This document shows, piece after piece, positions 11,954 through 23,300 of a DNA stretch of 64,000 nt (its first letter is position 1; each line of letters begins with the position of its first letter). A program made the translations under genes and the position numbers. Source of the stretch: Pieris napi (lineage: Eukaryota > Arthropoda > Insecta > Lepidoptera > Pieridae); NCBI RefSeq assembly GCF_905475465.1, contig NC_062253.1, positions 10,044,001 to 10,108,000 on the forward strand, read 5' to 3'. Below the pieces are notes generated by a model. That model did no database searches and was not told the DNA's origin. It saw nothing but the letters and a program-made list of their open reading frames with translations.

Positions 11954-12119
11954 TATCGGTACTTTAACGGAGTATCAGATTACAAAACACATAGTTAAGA
12001 CACATAAATAGAAAATATACTTACAATAGAAATATATTTCTGTTAAAATCCACAAATAACTAGAGATTTTACTAAAATAACCACGCACAAACACAACTCA
12101 CAAGTTCACACTATCTACT

Positions 12120-12197
12120 TCACAAATGAATGAAACGTAATGTTGCCGTCGCGCCAAAATTTATACATTAAAACATCTAGAACATTCTGGGACCTTC
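12120..12197 (-). promoter_or_regulatory. Heat-inducible DnaJ promoter: HSE, TATA box, initiator
   Basis: On the minus strand the order is an HSE at 12197-12178 (alternating GAA/TTC pentamers: AGAAC, ATTCT, then weaker GGGAC, CTTCA when read on the plus strand), then TATAAATTTT at 12165-12156, then a TTCATTC initiator-like site near 12130. The untranslated exon 1 would run to 12025, with donor ATT|GTAAGT. This is the classic layout of an insect heat-shock promoter. Confidence 0.7.
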
Positions 12198-12199
12198 AC

Positions 12200-14046
12200 T
12201 CAAAGCCAAAACGAGATAAAACATATCGCTACATTACGTGTGGTGTGAGTTAGAAAGAGATAAATATAATTTTACCTGTTCAATTATTCCTACATAACCA
12301 GCACAAACTTGACGTAGCATGGAAAATCAGTTAGTTTTGTATGTACAAATCTCTGACACGAGGCATATTTCGGCCAATAGCAGCGAGGCATGTCTTTGAT
12401 AAACCAATCCAGTAAACTTATTTAAAAAGTTTTGTGCAATGAACATTATCTTATGAAGAGTCTACGCAATTTTAAATCTAAACATTGTAATTGAGAACAA
12501 TCTAGGCTTAAACGGTCGTACGTTGCAATAGAGTTCAATTTTATCCAATTTTAGATTTCATATTTAAGAGAGTAATTTAGGAAGAAATTTTAACATTAAT
12601 TTTTTTGTTTATGTGACGAACAAAATATAATTATGTACCTGAAAGAAGAACGAATTTTTGTCACAAAATAATAGGAACATACATATATATTTTATACCAA
12701 TTGAACCAATGGACTGTGGCCAATAAACAAAGTTCTTAATACATATTAATACATATACCTATTATAGACCCTACGTAGGCGATTATTTATTTTTGTGATC
12801 CGTGGACCTTGCTACATACAAATTAGCTTCCACTATAAATTATTGGTAAATGAAATACAACAAATGAACACTCATAGTGCACCAAGTACCTATATGTTAT
12901 TAGATTTTATATCATAGGATAGTAAGATTCTTTTTATTCTTAATCAATTGGTTAGAAAACAGTATAACACCCTTGAGCCGTGTTTGCCCAGAGGTTCGAC
13001 TTCGAAATCAAACTTTGAATTCAGTGCACTAACTTCTATATGCACAATTAAAATCTGTTTATACGGAAAGGAAAATATCGTAAAAGCAGCACGTTTCAAC
13101 GCAAATCAGTCATGGCGTGAGGCACAGACGGCTGATTAGCTGCGTGGCTATAAAGAAATTTTATTTAATAACAGATAAACACTATAGTTATTATGAGTAT
13201 AACATTACCTACTAGAATAATAGGATATCAAATGTTTAGGTAAATATTAATACCTAATCCTAACAATCTTTTTAACCAACATAAAAAAAACCCCCAAGAA
13301 ATAGAAATTTGGATGGTACGTAAACTTTGAAGGAAACTAATAAATCTACAGCAGCTGCCTGCCTGTATTTTTGTAGATCATATTATACCTATAACACAGA
13401 CGTACACGTGACTGCGATATAACTCGATGTAGGTCAAAGAAAATCGAGGCATTCACGTGTCGGTTGAATTAATCTAGAATAAACGCTGTATGGCCTTTGC
13501 GGATGTCGAGACAAGCACCGCGTACATTGGTTCATTTTACAGATTAATGTTTTTCAAATACTAATAAATTACGCTATGTACGGTTCAGAATGATAGCAAT
13601 AAGAAGTGTTAAGTGCTTTTGAATATATATATATGGATATATAGGCATTGCCCTAATCACTTTGTCTGGTGCAGCAAACTGATGCTACCGCAAATTCATG
13701 GAAGTTATTGAAAAAAACAATAATTATCATGTAGTAAATCTAGACTGAATTCTTTGGTATTTACACTACATATATTGCGCTTTCGAATCTGTTTAGTAGT
13801 TTTGTATCAAATATCGAAATGTAAAAACGCTAACTATCCATAATCCATTGTCAAACATAATATTAAATCTAACACGTTATGCAATAAGTACTTAGTTTCT
13901 TAAAAAAATTATGTTAGGATGGAACGTTGGAGTTTAATCTAGACATAAGTTAAATTGTCCGCTTTGACATATACAAGCTTGAAGTATGTATCAGTCTAGT
14001 GAATTAGTGATGGTATTCCTAATCTGTGCACATGGTCAAACATACA
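12200..14046. other. Intergenic, nothing recognised
   Basis: AT-rich sequence. The longest frames are under 70 codons and show no domain. No TIRs, LTRs or RNA genes were found. Confidence 0.45.
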
Positions 14047-14581
14047 GGGTATGTTCCGATATACACTGCGAGTACTGTATAGTGCTCCCACTGTTCAAAA
14101 ATTTGTTCCGCTATGGACTGCAGTATACAGCCGCAGCGTCCTAGGAAATATATGACGTCACAAATCCCCGCTATACTTCTACTGCGAGCACTGGCGTTTT
14201 CGAGGTAAGGTACTCGCAGTGCTTTGATCACGTGATCAATCAAAACCACTTGAATGCCTAACGGCTGATATAACTTACAGTTTAATAACAAACATTTAAA
14301 ATTCTAACTTACTTTCTTTGTAGTATTAATTCAATTGATAGTTAATATTAATATAGATTTTTTTAATGCGATAATACTCCAATAATAGTTTTTCTTGTTG
14401 AATTGAAAAACTTTGATGCACTCATTTGAAAACTGTGTCGAAAAACGAAGCTGACTAGTATACTGGACTGCGTTCCGTTTTAAATTGTAACCAGTATAGC
14501 TGGCTATAGAGAAACGGTTTCACAGTATACTAAATTGACGGTACTCTGTACAGTGGTCGCAGTGTATATCGGAACATACCC
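14047..14581 (+). mobile_element. TIR element A, copy A1 (535 bp)
   Basis: It starts GGGTATGTTCCGATATACAC and ends with the reverse complement, and is flanked by ACA on both sides (14044-14046, 14582-14584), a possible 3-bp duplication. No coding potential is visible. A second copy in the opposite orientation begins 10 bp further on. The superfamily is not known to me. Confidence 0.75.
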
Positions 14582-14596
14582 ACAATACTTAGGGTA

Positions 14597-15754
14597 TAGT
14601 CCTTTTCATGAAAGAAGTCCCCCAGACGCGGCGCTGCAATCGCATGACGTAATATTGCCATTTATGAGTAAAAAATTTACCTATTTTATTTACATTTAGC
14701 AGATGTAATTTATCAAAATATTATTTTCTGCATACTTCGATGAAACAATATTCTGTTATGTAAAAAGTATATTTTTATTTACTTATATTAGCGGTGTTCT
14801 ACCTACTTACAGGGAAAAGATGAGAAAATAGGGTAAAGAAAAGCAATACAATTTTTTATTCAGAGTTTTATTGCATAATTGTTGGATTACAATTTTTTTC
14901 GAAGTACACGCCGCTGTTATTATTAGGTTTATTATTATTTGTAATTCTTGTTACAGTTTTCTCTGACACACCTGCAATTAAATTATGAACAATTAAAAAT
15001 AATAATAACTTTAAGTTTATAATGCTTATGTAATATATGTTTTAATTTCAGTTACCTAGTTTCATCACGTTATGTATATAAGTAATATTATTAAGGATTT
15101 TTTCTAAATAAAAACACAAAATTGTTTCTCTGAAATACAAAGTTTTTATTTTATTTATCACATTTTATAATATAATGCACTTATGATCTAACTATTATAA
15201 TTATTCTTACCTGAAATACAAAGAAACGACATTTAATGTTCATTTATCCTTTAATCTATCTTTTTACACTATAATCCACTAAATTAATTTACACGTCATC
15301 CGCCATTTTATCGCGTGTCACTCCGACGCGTCAAATTCAAATTAATGAAATATCATTCCATTACATGTATTTGTTCAATTTTGTCGCAAAAACGAATTAA
15401 CGAATTTATATCATAAAAGTCCCATCAATACAGCAAAAAATTATTAAATGGCAACTCTAATAAGTACCTGTTATGGCGGCAACTCTCTTCTGAACATTGT
15501 TTAGTGGTATTAAAACACCTTGATTCTTATGTTCCGCTTCACAGAACTCTTTCACCTTTAATATCATTTCTCGAGCCGAACTTTTTACAACTTTTGGCAT
15601 TGTAATCAATCTTTAAAATGCACTAAGCTAGTTAAAAATTCACAAAAATCTACCACAACAAACGAACTTGACAACATCGACGAATGACAACATTGCCGAC
15701 CTGTCAAATTTAGTTCCAAAAATCACCGCGGGACTTCTTTCATGAAAAGCACTA
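14597..15754 (-). mobile_element. Tc/mariner-like element B with N-terminal transposase exons
   Basis: B has terminal repeats of about 27 bp (TAGTSCTTTTCATGAAAGAA...) and is flanked by TA (14595-14596, 15755-15756), the Tc/mariner target. It lies inside the terminal repeat of element A2. Two minus-strand exons encode only the N-terminal DNA-binding part of a transposase. The catalytic DDE region is absent, so it is a deleted, non-autonomous copy. Confidence 0.8.
14868..15600 (-). pseudogene. Truncated transposase N-terminus of element B
   Basis: Exons 15600-15468 and 14971-14868 (donor G|GTACTT, acceptor TTGCAG) join in phase across ITG-VSEKTV into a 78-aa frame. It starts MPKVVKSSAREM and has a helix-turn-helix pattern (RVAAITGVSEKTVTRI) like the N-terminus of a widespread insect IS630/Tc-type transposase family. 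The DDE domain that should follow is missing, and the frame ends at ATG CAA TAA. Transcribed, it could act as a DNA-binding repressor of relatives, but that is speculation. Confidence 0.7.
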
Positions 15755-16318
15755 TATGTTCCGATATACACTGCGACCACTGTACAGAGTACCGTCAATT
15801 TAGTATACTGTGAAACCGTTTCTCTATAGCCAGCTATACTGGTTACAATTTAAAACGGAACGCAGTCCAGTATACTAGTCAGCTTCGTTTTTCGACACAG
15901 TTTTCAAATGAGTGCATCAAAGTTTTTCAATTCAACAAGAAAAACTATTATTGGAGTATTATCGCATTAAAAAAATCTATATTAATATTAACTGTCAATT
16001 GAATTAATACTACAAAGAAAGTAAGTTAGAATTTTAAATGTTTGTTATTAAACTGTAAGTTATATCAGCCGTTAGGCATTCAAGTGGTTTTGATTGATCA
16101 CGTGATCAAAGCACTGCGAGTACCTTACCTCGAAAACGCCAGTGCTCGCACTAGAAGTATAGTGGGGATTTGTGACGTCATATATTTCCCTAGGACGCTG
16201 CGACTGTATACTGGCAGTCCATAGCGGAACGAATTTTTGAACAGTGGGAGCACTATACAGTACTCGCAGTGTATATCGGAACATACCCATAGTAAGCTTG
16301 ATAGTTGATACTTCATAC

Positions 16319-17144
16319 AATGTTGCCAACTTGGGGGTTGTCCCCCCAAATTTAGGGGTAATCAAGGTGTCCAAGGGTTTTTTTGGGGGTACTTTATTCA
16401 AGATTTTTTTCTCTACCAACACACGATTCTATAAAATTTATATTAAGCTTCGAACGCAATCAACAAACTAAACCAAATATAATCTACAAGCCTGGCTACA
16501 GCTTAAATATCGAAAAACAATAATTTCATGTGTCAAATTGTTCCTTCTGACCGTTTGATCAAATCATAAAATGTCAATACATATGTACGATTTCAAAAAT
16601 ATCAGCAACAGCAAAACGCAGCGCGATATCCAGGCTGATGCCTTCGACGAAATCTTAGAAGCTTATCCCAATGATTTTCATTATATTGTATTAGAAGGAA
16701 AAAAGCAATTCGTTTCTTATTTTAATTATGTCTCTTTTAACTGTAACAGAACAGATAAAAAAGGAAAAGGACGAAAAGCGAGTAAAAGCTATAAAGTATG
16801 AAAATAAATTGACGAAAACACAAAAAATTGTCTGCCAAGGAAAGTTAAGAAAAACTGAATTCGAATAAAGAAAAATTAGGAAGCAAAAAATAAAAATCGT
16901 TACATCTCATTGTTATTATCATTAATATTATTCGGTCATTAATTAACATCTTATATAAAAATGTAAAATGTACTCACATAAATACAACAGCTATTTTTTA
17001 CTACTTCAAGGTATTTTTAATTCATATTTGAAATTACCTCTCAAACCAAGTGTTTAACAAAAAGTTTAGGGGTTTTTGATCGACATTTAGGGGTATTTGA
17101 AGTTGGTCCTAGGGGGACCATTTTGTAGGAGTTGGCAACCCTGA
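16319..17144. mobile_element. TIR element C, superfamily unknown
   Basis: GTTGCCAACT at 16322-16331 mirrors AGTTGGCAAC at 17130-17139. Inside the ends are G/C runs (TTAGGGGT-type motifs) near both termini. The 9-mer ACTTCATAC occurs just outside each end (16310-16318, 17151-17159), a possible target duplication. A 76-codon frame at 16571-16801 opens MSIHMYDFKN and matches nothing I recognise. Confidence 0.5.
16571..16801 (+). CDS. Unrecognised 76-codon ORF within element C
   Basis: The frame starts with ATG and ends with a lysine-rich tail (DKKGKGRKASKSYK). I see no membrane segment, zinc-binding cysteines or known domain. Its position inside a TIR element suggests a transposon-derived remnant or chance; I cannot assign a function. 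Confidence 0.25.
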   Translation: MSIHMYDFKNISNSKTQRDIQADAFDEILEAYPNDFHYIVLEGKKQFVSYFNYVSFNCNRTDKKGKGRKASKSYKV

Positions 17145-17269
17145 CGGCTGACTTCATACTTGATTATTGATAGTTGATACTATTATGATTTGTCACTGTC
17201 GCCTGTCGGACGTCGCACCGGTAATCGCCTATCAAGCACCGCTATTGTTAAATGTTTACGACTTGCAAG

Positions 17270-17330
17270 TAATAATATATATATAAGGGAAGAATAACAT
17301 GAAAACATAAAATAATGTTTATTAAATTAA
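17270..17330. promoter_or_regulatory. ADA2A promoter region overlapping the KAT14 poly(A) site
   Basis: TATATATATAAGGG at about 17276-17287 (+) lies a suitable distance upstream of ADA2A. On the other strand AATAAA at 17323-17318 lies 28 nt past the KAT14 stop and is a good poly(A) signal. Start of one gene and end of the other therefore share about 60 bp. The TATA assignment is by position and motif only. Confidence 0.45.
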
Positions 17331-17350
17331 TTCAGAAAATACATTATTTA

Positions 17351-20300
17351 TCATCGGACTAGTCGAAGGAACAGTGCGTGTCGACATCCTTTGTAATCCA
17401 TGTCGTAGTATTTTTCGTAAAAATCTTGAATTAACTCTTCGACCTGTGAACAAAATGTCCTGTGATATATTACAAATTAAATGCGATGGTTGCAAAGACC
17501 TAACACACGAACCATATATTGAATGCTGTGACTGTGAAACAAACCTATGTTGTTCCTGTTTTGCATCTGGCAAAGAAGTCGATTTACATAAAAATGACCA
17601 CAAGTATGCTGTGAGAAGAAACGATTTCCCACTTTTTGACAACTGCAACTGGTCAGCTAAGGAGGAATGTAAACTTCTTACTGCGTTGTCAACATATGGA
17701 TATGGAAACTGGGAAGAAATATCTAAAAGTGTGCATACACGATCCAAACTAGAATGTCTAGAACACTATAAAAAGTATTATATTGAAAATGTTCCTTTTG
17801 AAGAATTAAAATTATTACCTGAAACAGATCAATCTCTTTTTCCTCAACCTGTCATACCATATCTGTTCAGCTTGGATATTAGTACCAATCCACCTCGGAA
17901 CAATCAAGGTGACAAGCATTTAGCTGGTTATAATGCATATAGATCAGAGTTTGAACTCAATTATGACAGTAATGCTGAAAATATTTTCACTATAGAGGAC
18001 ACCCACTCTGATGATGAAGATGAATGTTTGGATGCTCTAAAAGTTAGCCTCGTGAATGCTTTTAACACTCGCCTTAAAGAAAGGCACAGAAGATATAGCA
18101 TAATTCAAAATCATGGACTGATAATGATAAATAAATTGTTTTCTTGGGTGAAAAAGTTTGATGTAACACTCACTAGAGCAAAGGCGGAACGTTTGCTAGT
18201 TTTTATGCAGTTTATGACAGGTATGCAATTTGATGCCTTTATGGAGTCCATGAGCCTTGCAGAAGCATTATTGCAAAAATATATACTCTTGACAGAGTAT
18301 CGAAAAAACGGTATAAAAACAATGCAGTCAGCCCGTCTCTACCGGCACTTAAAGTCTGAACATGAGTCAGCTTTGAAAGAACAAAGATATTACTCAATGG
18401 TCATGGCAAGAAAATTTGAGAGTAAATCACCTGCAAAGCATAAATTCAGTCTTAATCAAAATTTCTTGCCTTCTCCAGGCAAAAAATACAAAAGGTCACA
18501 TATGCCTTTAGATATTATTGATTTGCCTGGTTATCATTTGTTATCAGAAAGTGAAAAGACACTATGTGCCCATGTACGATTAGCTCCTAGGAACTATTTA
18601 GAGATTAAGAATACAATGATAGCTGAAAATCACAAACTAGGATTTTTAAGGTTACTTGATGCAAGAAGAATTGTTAAAATAGATGTGAATAAGACACGGA
18701 AGTTGTATGATTACCTTATTGAAGAAGGATTTATATCAAAACCTTTAATGACATAGTTGGTAATTAAATTCTTTAATAATTTCCATCTTTCTCTGCTTAC
18801 CTTAAAACCAAATTTTTGATATAGAAATATGGCTGGATTTGTAGGAGAGACGTGCAGTGTCACGTCCTGGCCAGAACATGTCTGAAACAAGATTTTTCAA
18901 TAAATCAATATTTTAAGTATTAAGTAAAAAGTTCATTTTTTTTTCTAATTCGAACGCAAGACTAACTTTAAGGCATGTTTCATTTTCATTACTATTATTA
19001 AATATTAGTAGTATCTGGTGCTTCATAATGTAATCTGTATTAAAATAAAGTAAAAAATCCAATGAGGGCTGATTTTACAAATGGACACTTGTAAGCCAGG
19101 TATATATTCTGTATAATGGTTCTCGTCTAATATTTATCTGCTTGGTCAATTCAAATCCAATCAAAATAAATTAATTGTGGACCCTCTAGACATACCTGTA
19201 AGAGATGATACAACATGAATGTTGCAATATTAGCTCTTCGCCATTCGGGCCGTGTCAATACAAATGAGATATAGGCTTGATTGTGTCCAACATCCGGAAC
19301 CAGGAAGGCACATCCTATAACTAATTTCTTGTATGTCACAACGCAGCTAAACTCAGGGTACTGCAGGGCTTCTGTCACTGAAGTAAAAGCAGAGAGTTAG
19401 CATACGATTCGGGGTTGGTCTCGACCCTGAATCTAAAATTCTAGATTAAAACAAATTAACACTTCTATTAGACAAATTGGATTTTTTTAAACCAACTAGT
19501 TGATTGGGCTACCAATTCAAAACAATTTATTGGAGCTTTGTCTCCACATCACATGGCCATGCTAAATAACAGCCACAAACGCTGACTGCGTATTTAATGA
19601 TATATAATAATTAACGACACAGATAATTTAGTAGCTATAGTCATTTTATATTATAACAACACAATGTTGTCTATGTTTGTCCAGCTTCAGCTGAATATTA
19701 GGTCCTTACATATGAAATTGGCTTTTGTACTGGCCATTTTGACGTCAAATATCCTCTTTGGTTAGGAATTCCAAATTCAATTTTTTACTCGTGCATTTGT
19801 TTCTCAAAAACCATGATTCATTTCATTTTCCCGCTTTAATTTTTTCTTTGCGTCACTCTATTTATAAAATGGAGACCATTAAATATCACTTTATTTATGT
19901 ACAAGTTCCACCGTGGCACCAGTGCTGCAGCAACGGCTCGAAGGATTAATTGTGTATGGCGGCTGTGTCGCAAAAGAAAAAACAGTGCGTTTTTGGTTCC
20001 AACGTTTTCTTTCTGGAAATTTCGACCTGCAGAACAAGCCCCATGGACGGCCGGAGATCAAAGTGGATAACAAATAATTGAAGGCTAATGTGGAAACGGA
20101 TCCATCGCTATCGTCTGAGTTAGCTGCCGGCTGCGGTGTTAGTGATAAAACTGTATTAATCCACTTGTAAGATGGCAAAATTGCATAGATAGTAATGGGG
20201 TACATATTTTGATTAATTCAATATATTATATTAAACAAATCTACCTTTTGTTTCTCCCATACAAATGCTAATTTCATATGTAAGGACAATATAAGTATAG

Positions 20301-23300
20301 ACACAAAAGGCAATAAAAAACATTTCTTACAGTCAATCCCAGGCCAGAAGTACTGCGCGCACAATTTGTTTACGGCCGCAATATGTTGTGGTTTTAAGTA
20401 TGAATAGTCGATGGTCGCGCGCGGTGGCGGATTGTACCCATCTTCGTGCCTATTAAAAAAAGTATACAATTATAAATCATCCATAACGGTCCAGCCCAAG
20501 GGTACATATAAAAAGAAGATGTATAGAGTCTTCGCGAGGGTACAGTCGTGATCTAAACTACGGGGAAGTAGTTAATTTAATTGAAATATCGGTTATTAGT
20601 AGTACTTAAAAAAACAAAATTTTTCAGCCCCCCTTCCATATGAGGGGGGGGGGGTATAGGAGGACTGCTAGCATAAATCGCTCAGTGTCCAAGCCAACGG
20701 ACTCATTTAATCTCAGTCGAGTGATCTTATTCGGTCGAATATTAATTCAAAATTCGATAGTAAAACAAGCTAGTTTCGCTTCTCAATTAAATTCCAATAT
20801 TACAAGTTAATCCCCCTTTTTTTTGTTAGTTAAAGAGCTGTGTGGAGGAAGGAAGATGAGAACTGATCACTACTAACCGCCACTGGTTATTGTATACATA
20901 TACTGGTCGAAAATACTCTGAAGTTATTTAAGCTATGACAAATAATATTTAGTTCTAGATCAAAATAAAACAATCCAAAATTCGACGAAATCATTTCGGC
21001 GGGGGAACTGTGAACACATAATACATATCGTCATGATCGTAGAACAGTGTCGGATTTGAAAAAAAAACCAAATCCACTTTTTATCATATTTGGATATATT
21101 GACTAATTATTACGGCTACATTAAAAAAAAAACCCATGTATTTTAAATTTCAAATTAATCAGTCGGTAAAGTGACGGATTTGATAGAAGCATGTGATTTT
21201 TCTAGAAAACTGTATAATTAAATGTTATTATTTTAATTTTGTTTCAAAACAAACCCTTTTGTTTGCTTGTATGCCAATTTTAATAATAACAGAATATGAA
21301 TTAGAATAATTGTGACAAAAACTAACATGATTATATTATATTGAAATTGCTGCCCTGTAAAGTTTATTATTTGTCAGATCCGTCACTATGACGAAATGTT
21401 TAAAAAAACTATCATACTTATGCGTTTTTCTTAGCAGCTCGTCCATAAGTTTAAGCCAGATGGGGGTAGTCTCGCTATCTCGTCGTATAAACGGTTTGAG
21501 GGTAGCGCCAGAATAACTCGACCTGAAGGGCGCAGTCTCCATGCTGGATAGCAACACTGTGCCATAGTTCGTACTCGCTATTGTACCACTGAGGTTGTCT
21601 ATTAGGTACTGAAAAAAATCAGATAAGTTACTTTTAAGTTTCGTACAAATAACAGTTAGATTTCACAAAATGCGTCAATAATTATGTTCACGGGTTACGT
21701 ATGTCAACCACCAATACCCCGTACTTTTTATTATATAAAAGACAAATCTTAAATATATAGTCCACATTCATTGAAAGTACATACTACCAATTTAAATGAG
21801 CCCTACTTCTTGTACCGCGGTATTTTATCCATTAAACCCATTCATAAAAATTATTCCAATTGCACGCTAAAATATTCTTTCGTCTCTTTCTGTCAAATTG
21901 TGTTTACACTGTGATGGAAAGAGAACACTATAGTATTTCACTACGCCTATGCAATAGCATTATAATCAATTGCTTTAAGATGTTCACGAGTCTCTTCTAA
22001 TATAAAAAAAAGTGAATTCTTCGCGTTCTACGCCTTTGGATTTGAGAAGTAAATGTAAATAAAAAGCATTTTTTATTGTTTAACACGTTTTTAAATGTAA
22101 TATTTATACCTACTCAACTCAAAATTACTTTATTCATATAGGTAACCAACTAATCTTATGAACGTCAACAGAAAAGAAATTAAATAGATTATAAATTTAC
22201 ATATACCTACTACGTTCGCAAGTCAAGGGCGTAGATCGGGCAAGAAACTTTCCGCCACTCTTTTTAATCGCCAAGTTTTGTGTCATACAAATTGTTTGAA
22301 CTGGAGCAAATCATACCCAAGGATTAGGATCATTTAAATAATCTTCAAATTTATAAAAAGCTTTATTGATTAATTTACGAGAGTTTTAATTACCTATATC
22401 AATAAATGGTATTATGATTTAAAGGGTTATATGTCCTAACTCCTAATGATTAAAAAATACACCATATATGTTTCACAAACATCAAAAGATTTATTGCTGC
22501 TTTAATAAATGTTAAATGAAGTGATAATTAAATTGCGCTTTAAAAACGTATCCGTTTACGTAATAGTATAGAGCAAATATTAGACGGTCTCGATGAAGGA
22601 ACTATGCAAAAAAATCTCATACCTACAAATTGGCCAGTTAATCTTCTAATATAAAAATTCTCGTGTCACAATGTTCGTTCCCATACTCCGCCGAAACAGC
22701 TCGACCGATTCTTATGAATTTTTTAATGCATATTCAGTAAGTCTGAGAATCGGCTACTATGTATCTTTGAAACCCCTAAGTGATAAGGGGTTTCCCCCCC
22801 AAAAAAGAATTGTTTATTTTTTTTTATGATACAACATAAAAATACACACGGGATGTGTGTATTTTTATGTTAATAAATGTTATGTTAATAAATAAATGTC
22901 TTAATTGTCACCCCTCTAAGATCAACCCCTATTTTTTATTTGTTAATTAAAATCTTATGTCTTGAAATCTGAGGTTTAAATAGAGAAAAAATCACAGAAA
23001 AACCTAAAAAGTTTTCATTCTAGAATACTGAACAGTCTCTGGGGTAGCATAGCAAAATGTTCCATATTGGTATGTACTAAAAAGGTAGGCTAAGTAAAAT
23101 CACATTATGGAGAAACGAAGTTCGCGGGGGCAGATAGCAATTATATAAAATATATAACATACAGATCTCTGGAATCTGTCAAGTACACGTTCAATGTTTG
23201 AGACGATCTTCTTCTCTTCTGTGACGTAACCGCCCAGGATCTTCGCGGTCCTGAAAATAATTGTTAAAGCTTGTAGAGTTAGCGGAAGAGAAACCGACAT

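Larger units (their letters stand above)
14592..16288 (-). mobile_element. TIR element A, copy A2, split by element B
   Basis: This is an inverted, nearly identical copy of A1. Its first five bases, GGGTA, are at 14592-14596. Element B then interrupts it (14597-15754), TA is repeated, and the rest continues at 15757-16288. Removing B and one TA gives about 537 bp, matching A1. The A1/A2 pair therefore forms inverted repeats of about 535 bp. Confidence 0.8.

Noticed and set aside
17374..17454. Longer ADA2A N-terminus upstream of 17455
   Set aside because: It starts at a non-ATG codon and is antisense to KAT14 exon 14; the first ATG of the family-like protein is at 17455.
18757..18800. KAT14 reading through intron 13 to a stop in antisense ADA2A
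   Set aside because: A good donor (AAG|GTAAGC) and a downstream exon encoding the expected C-terminus show that splicing is the better model.
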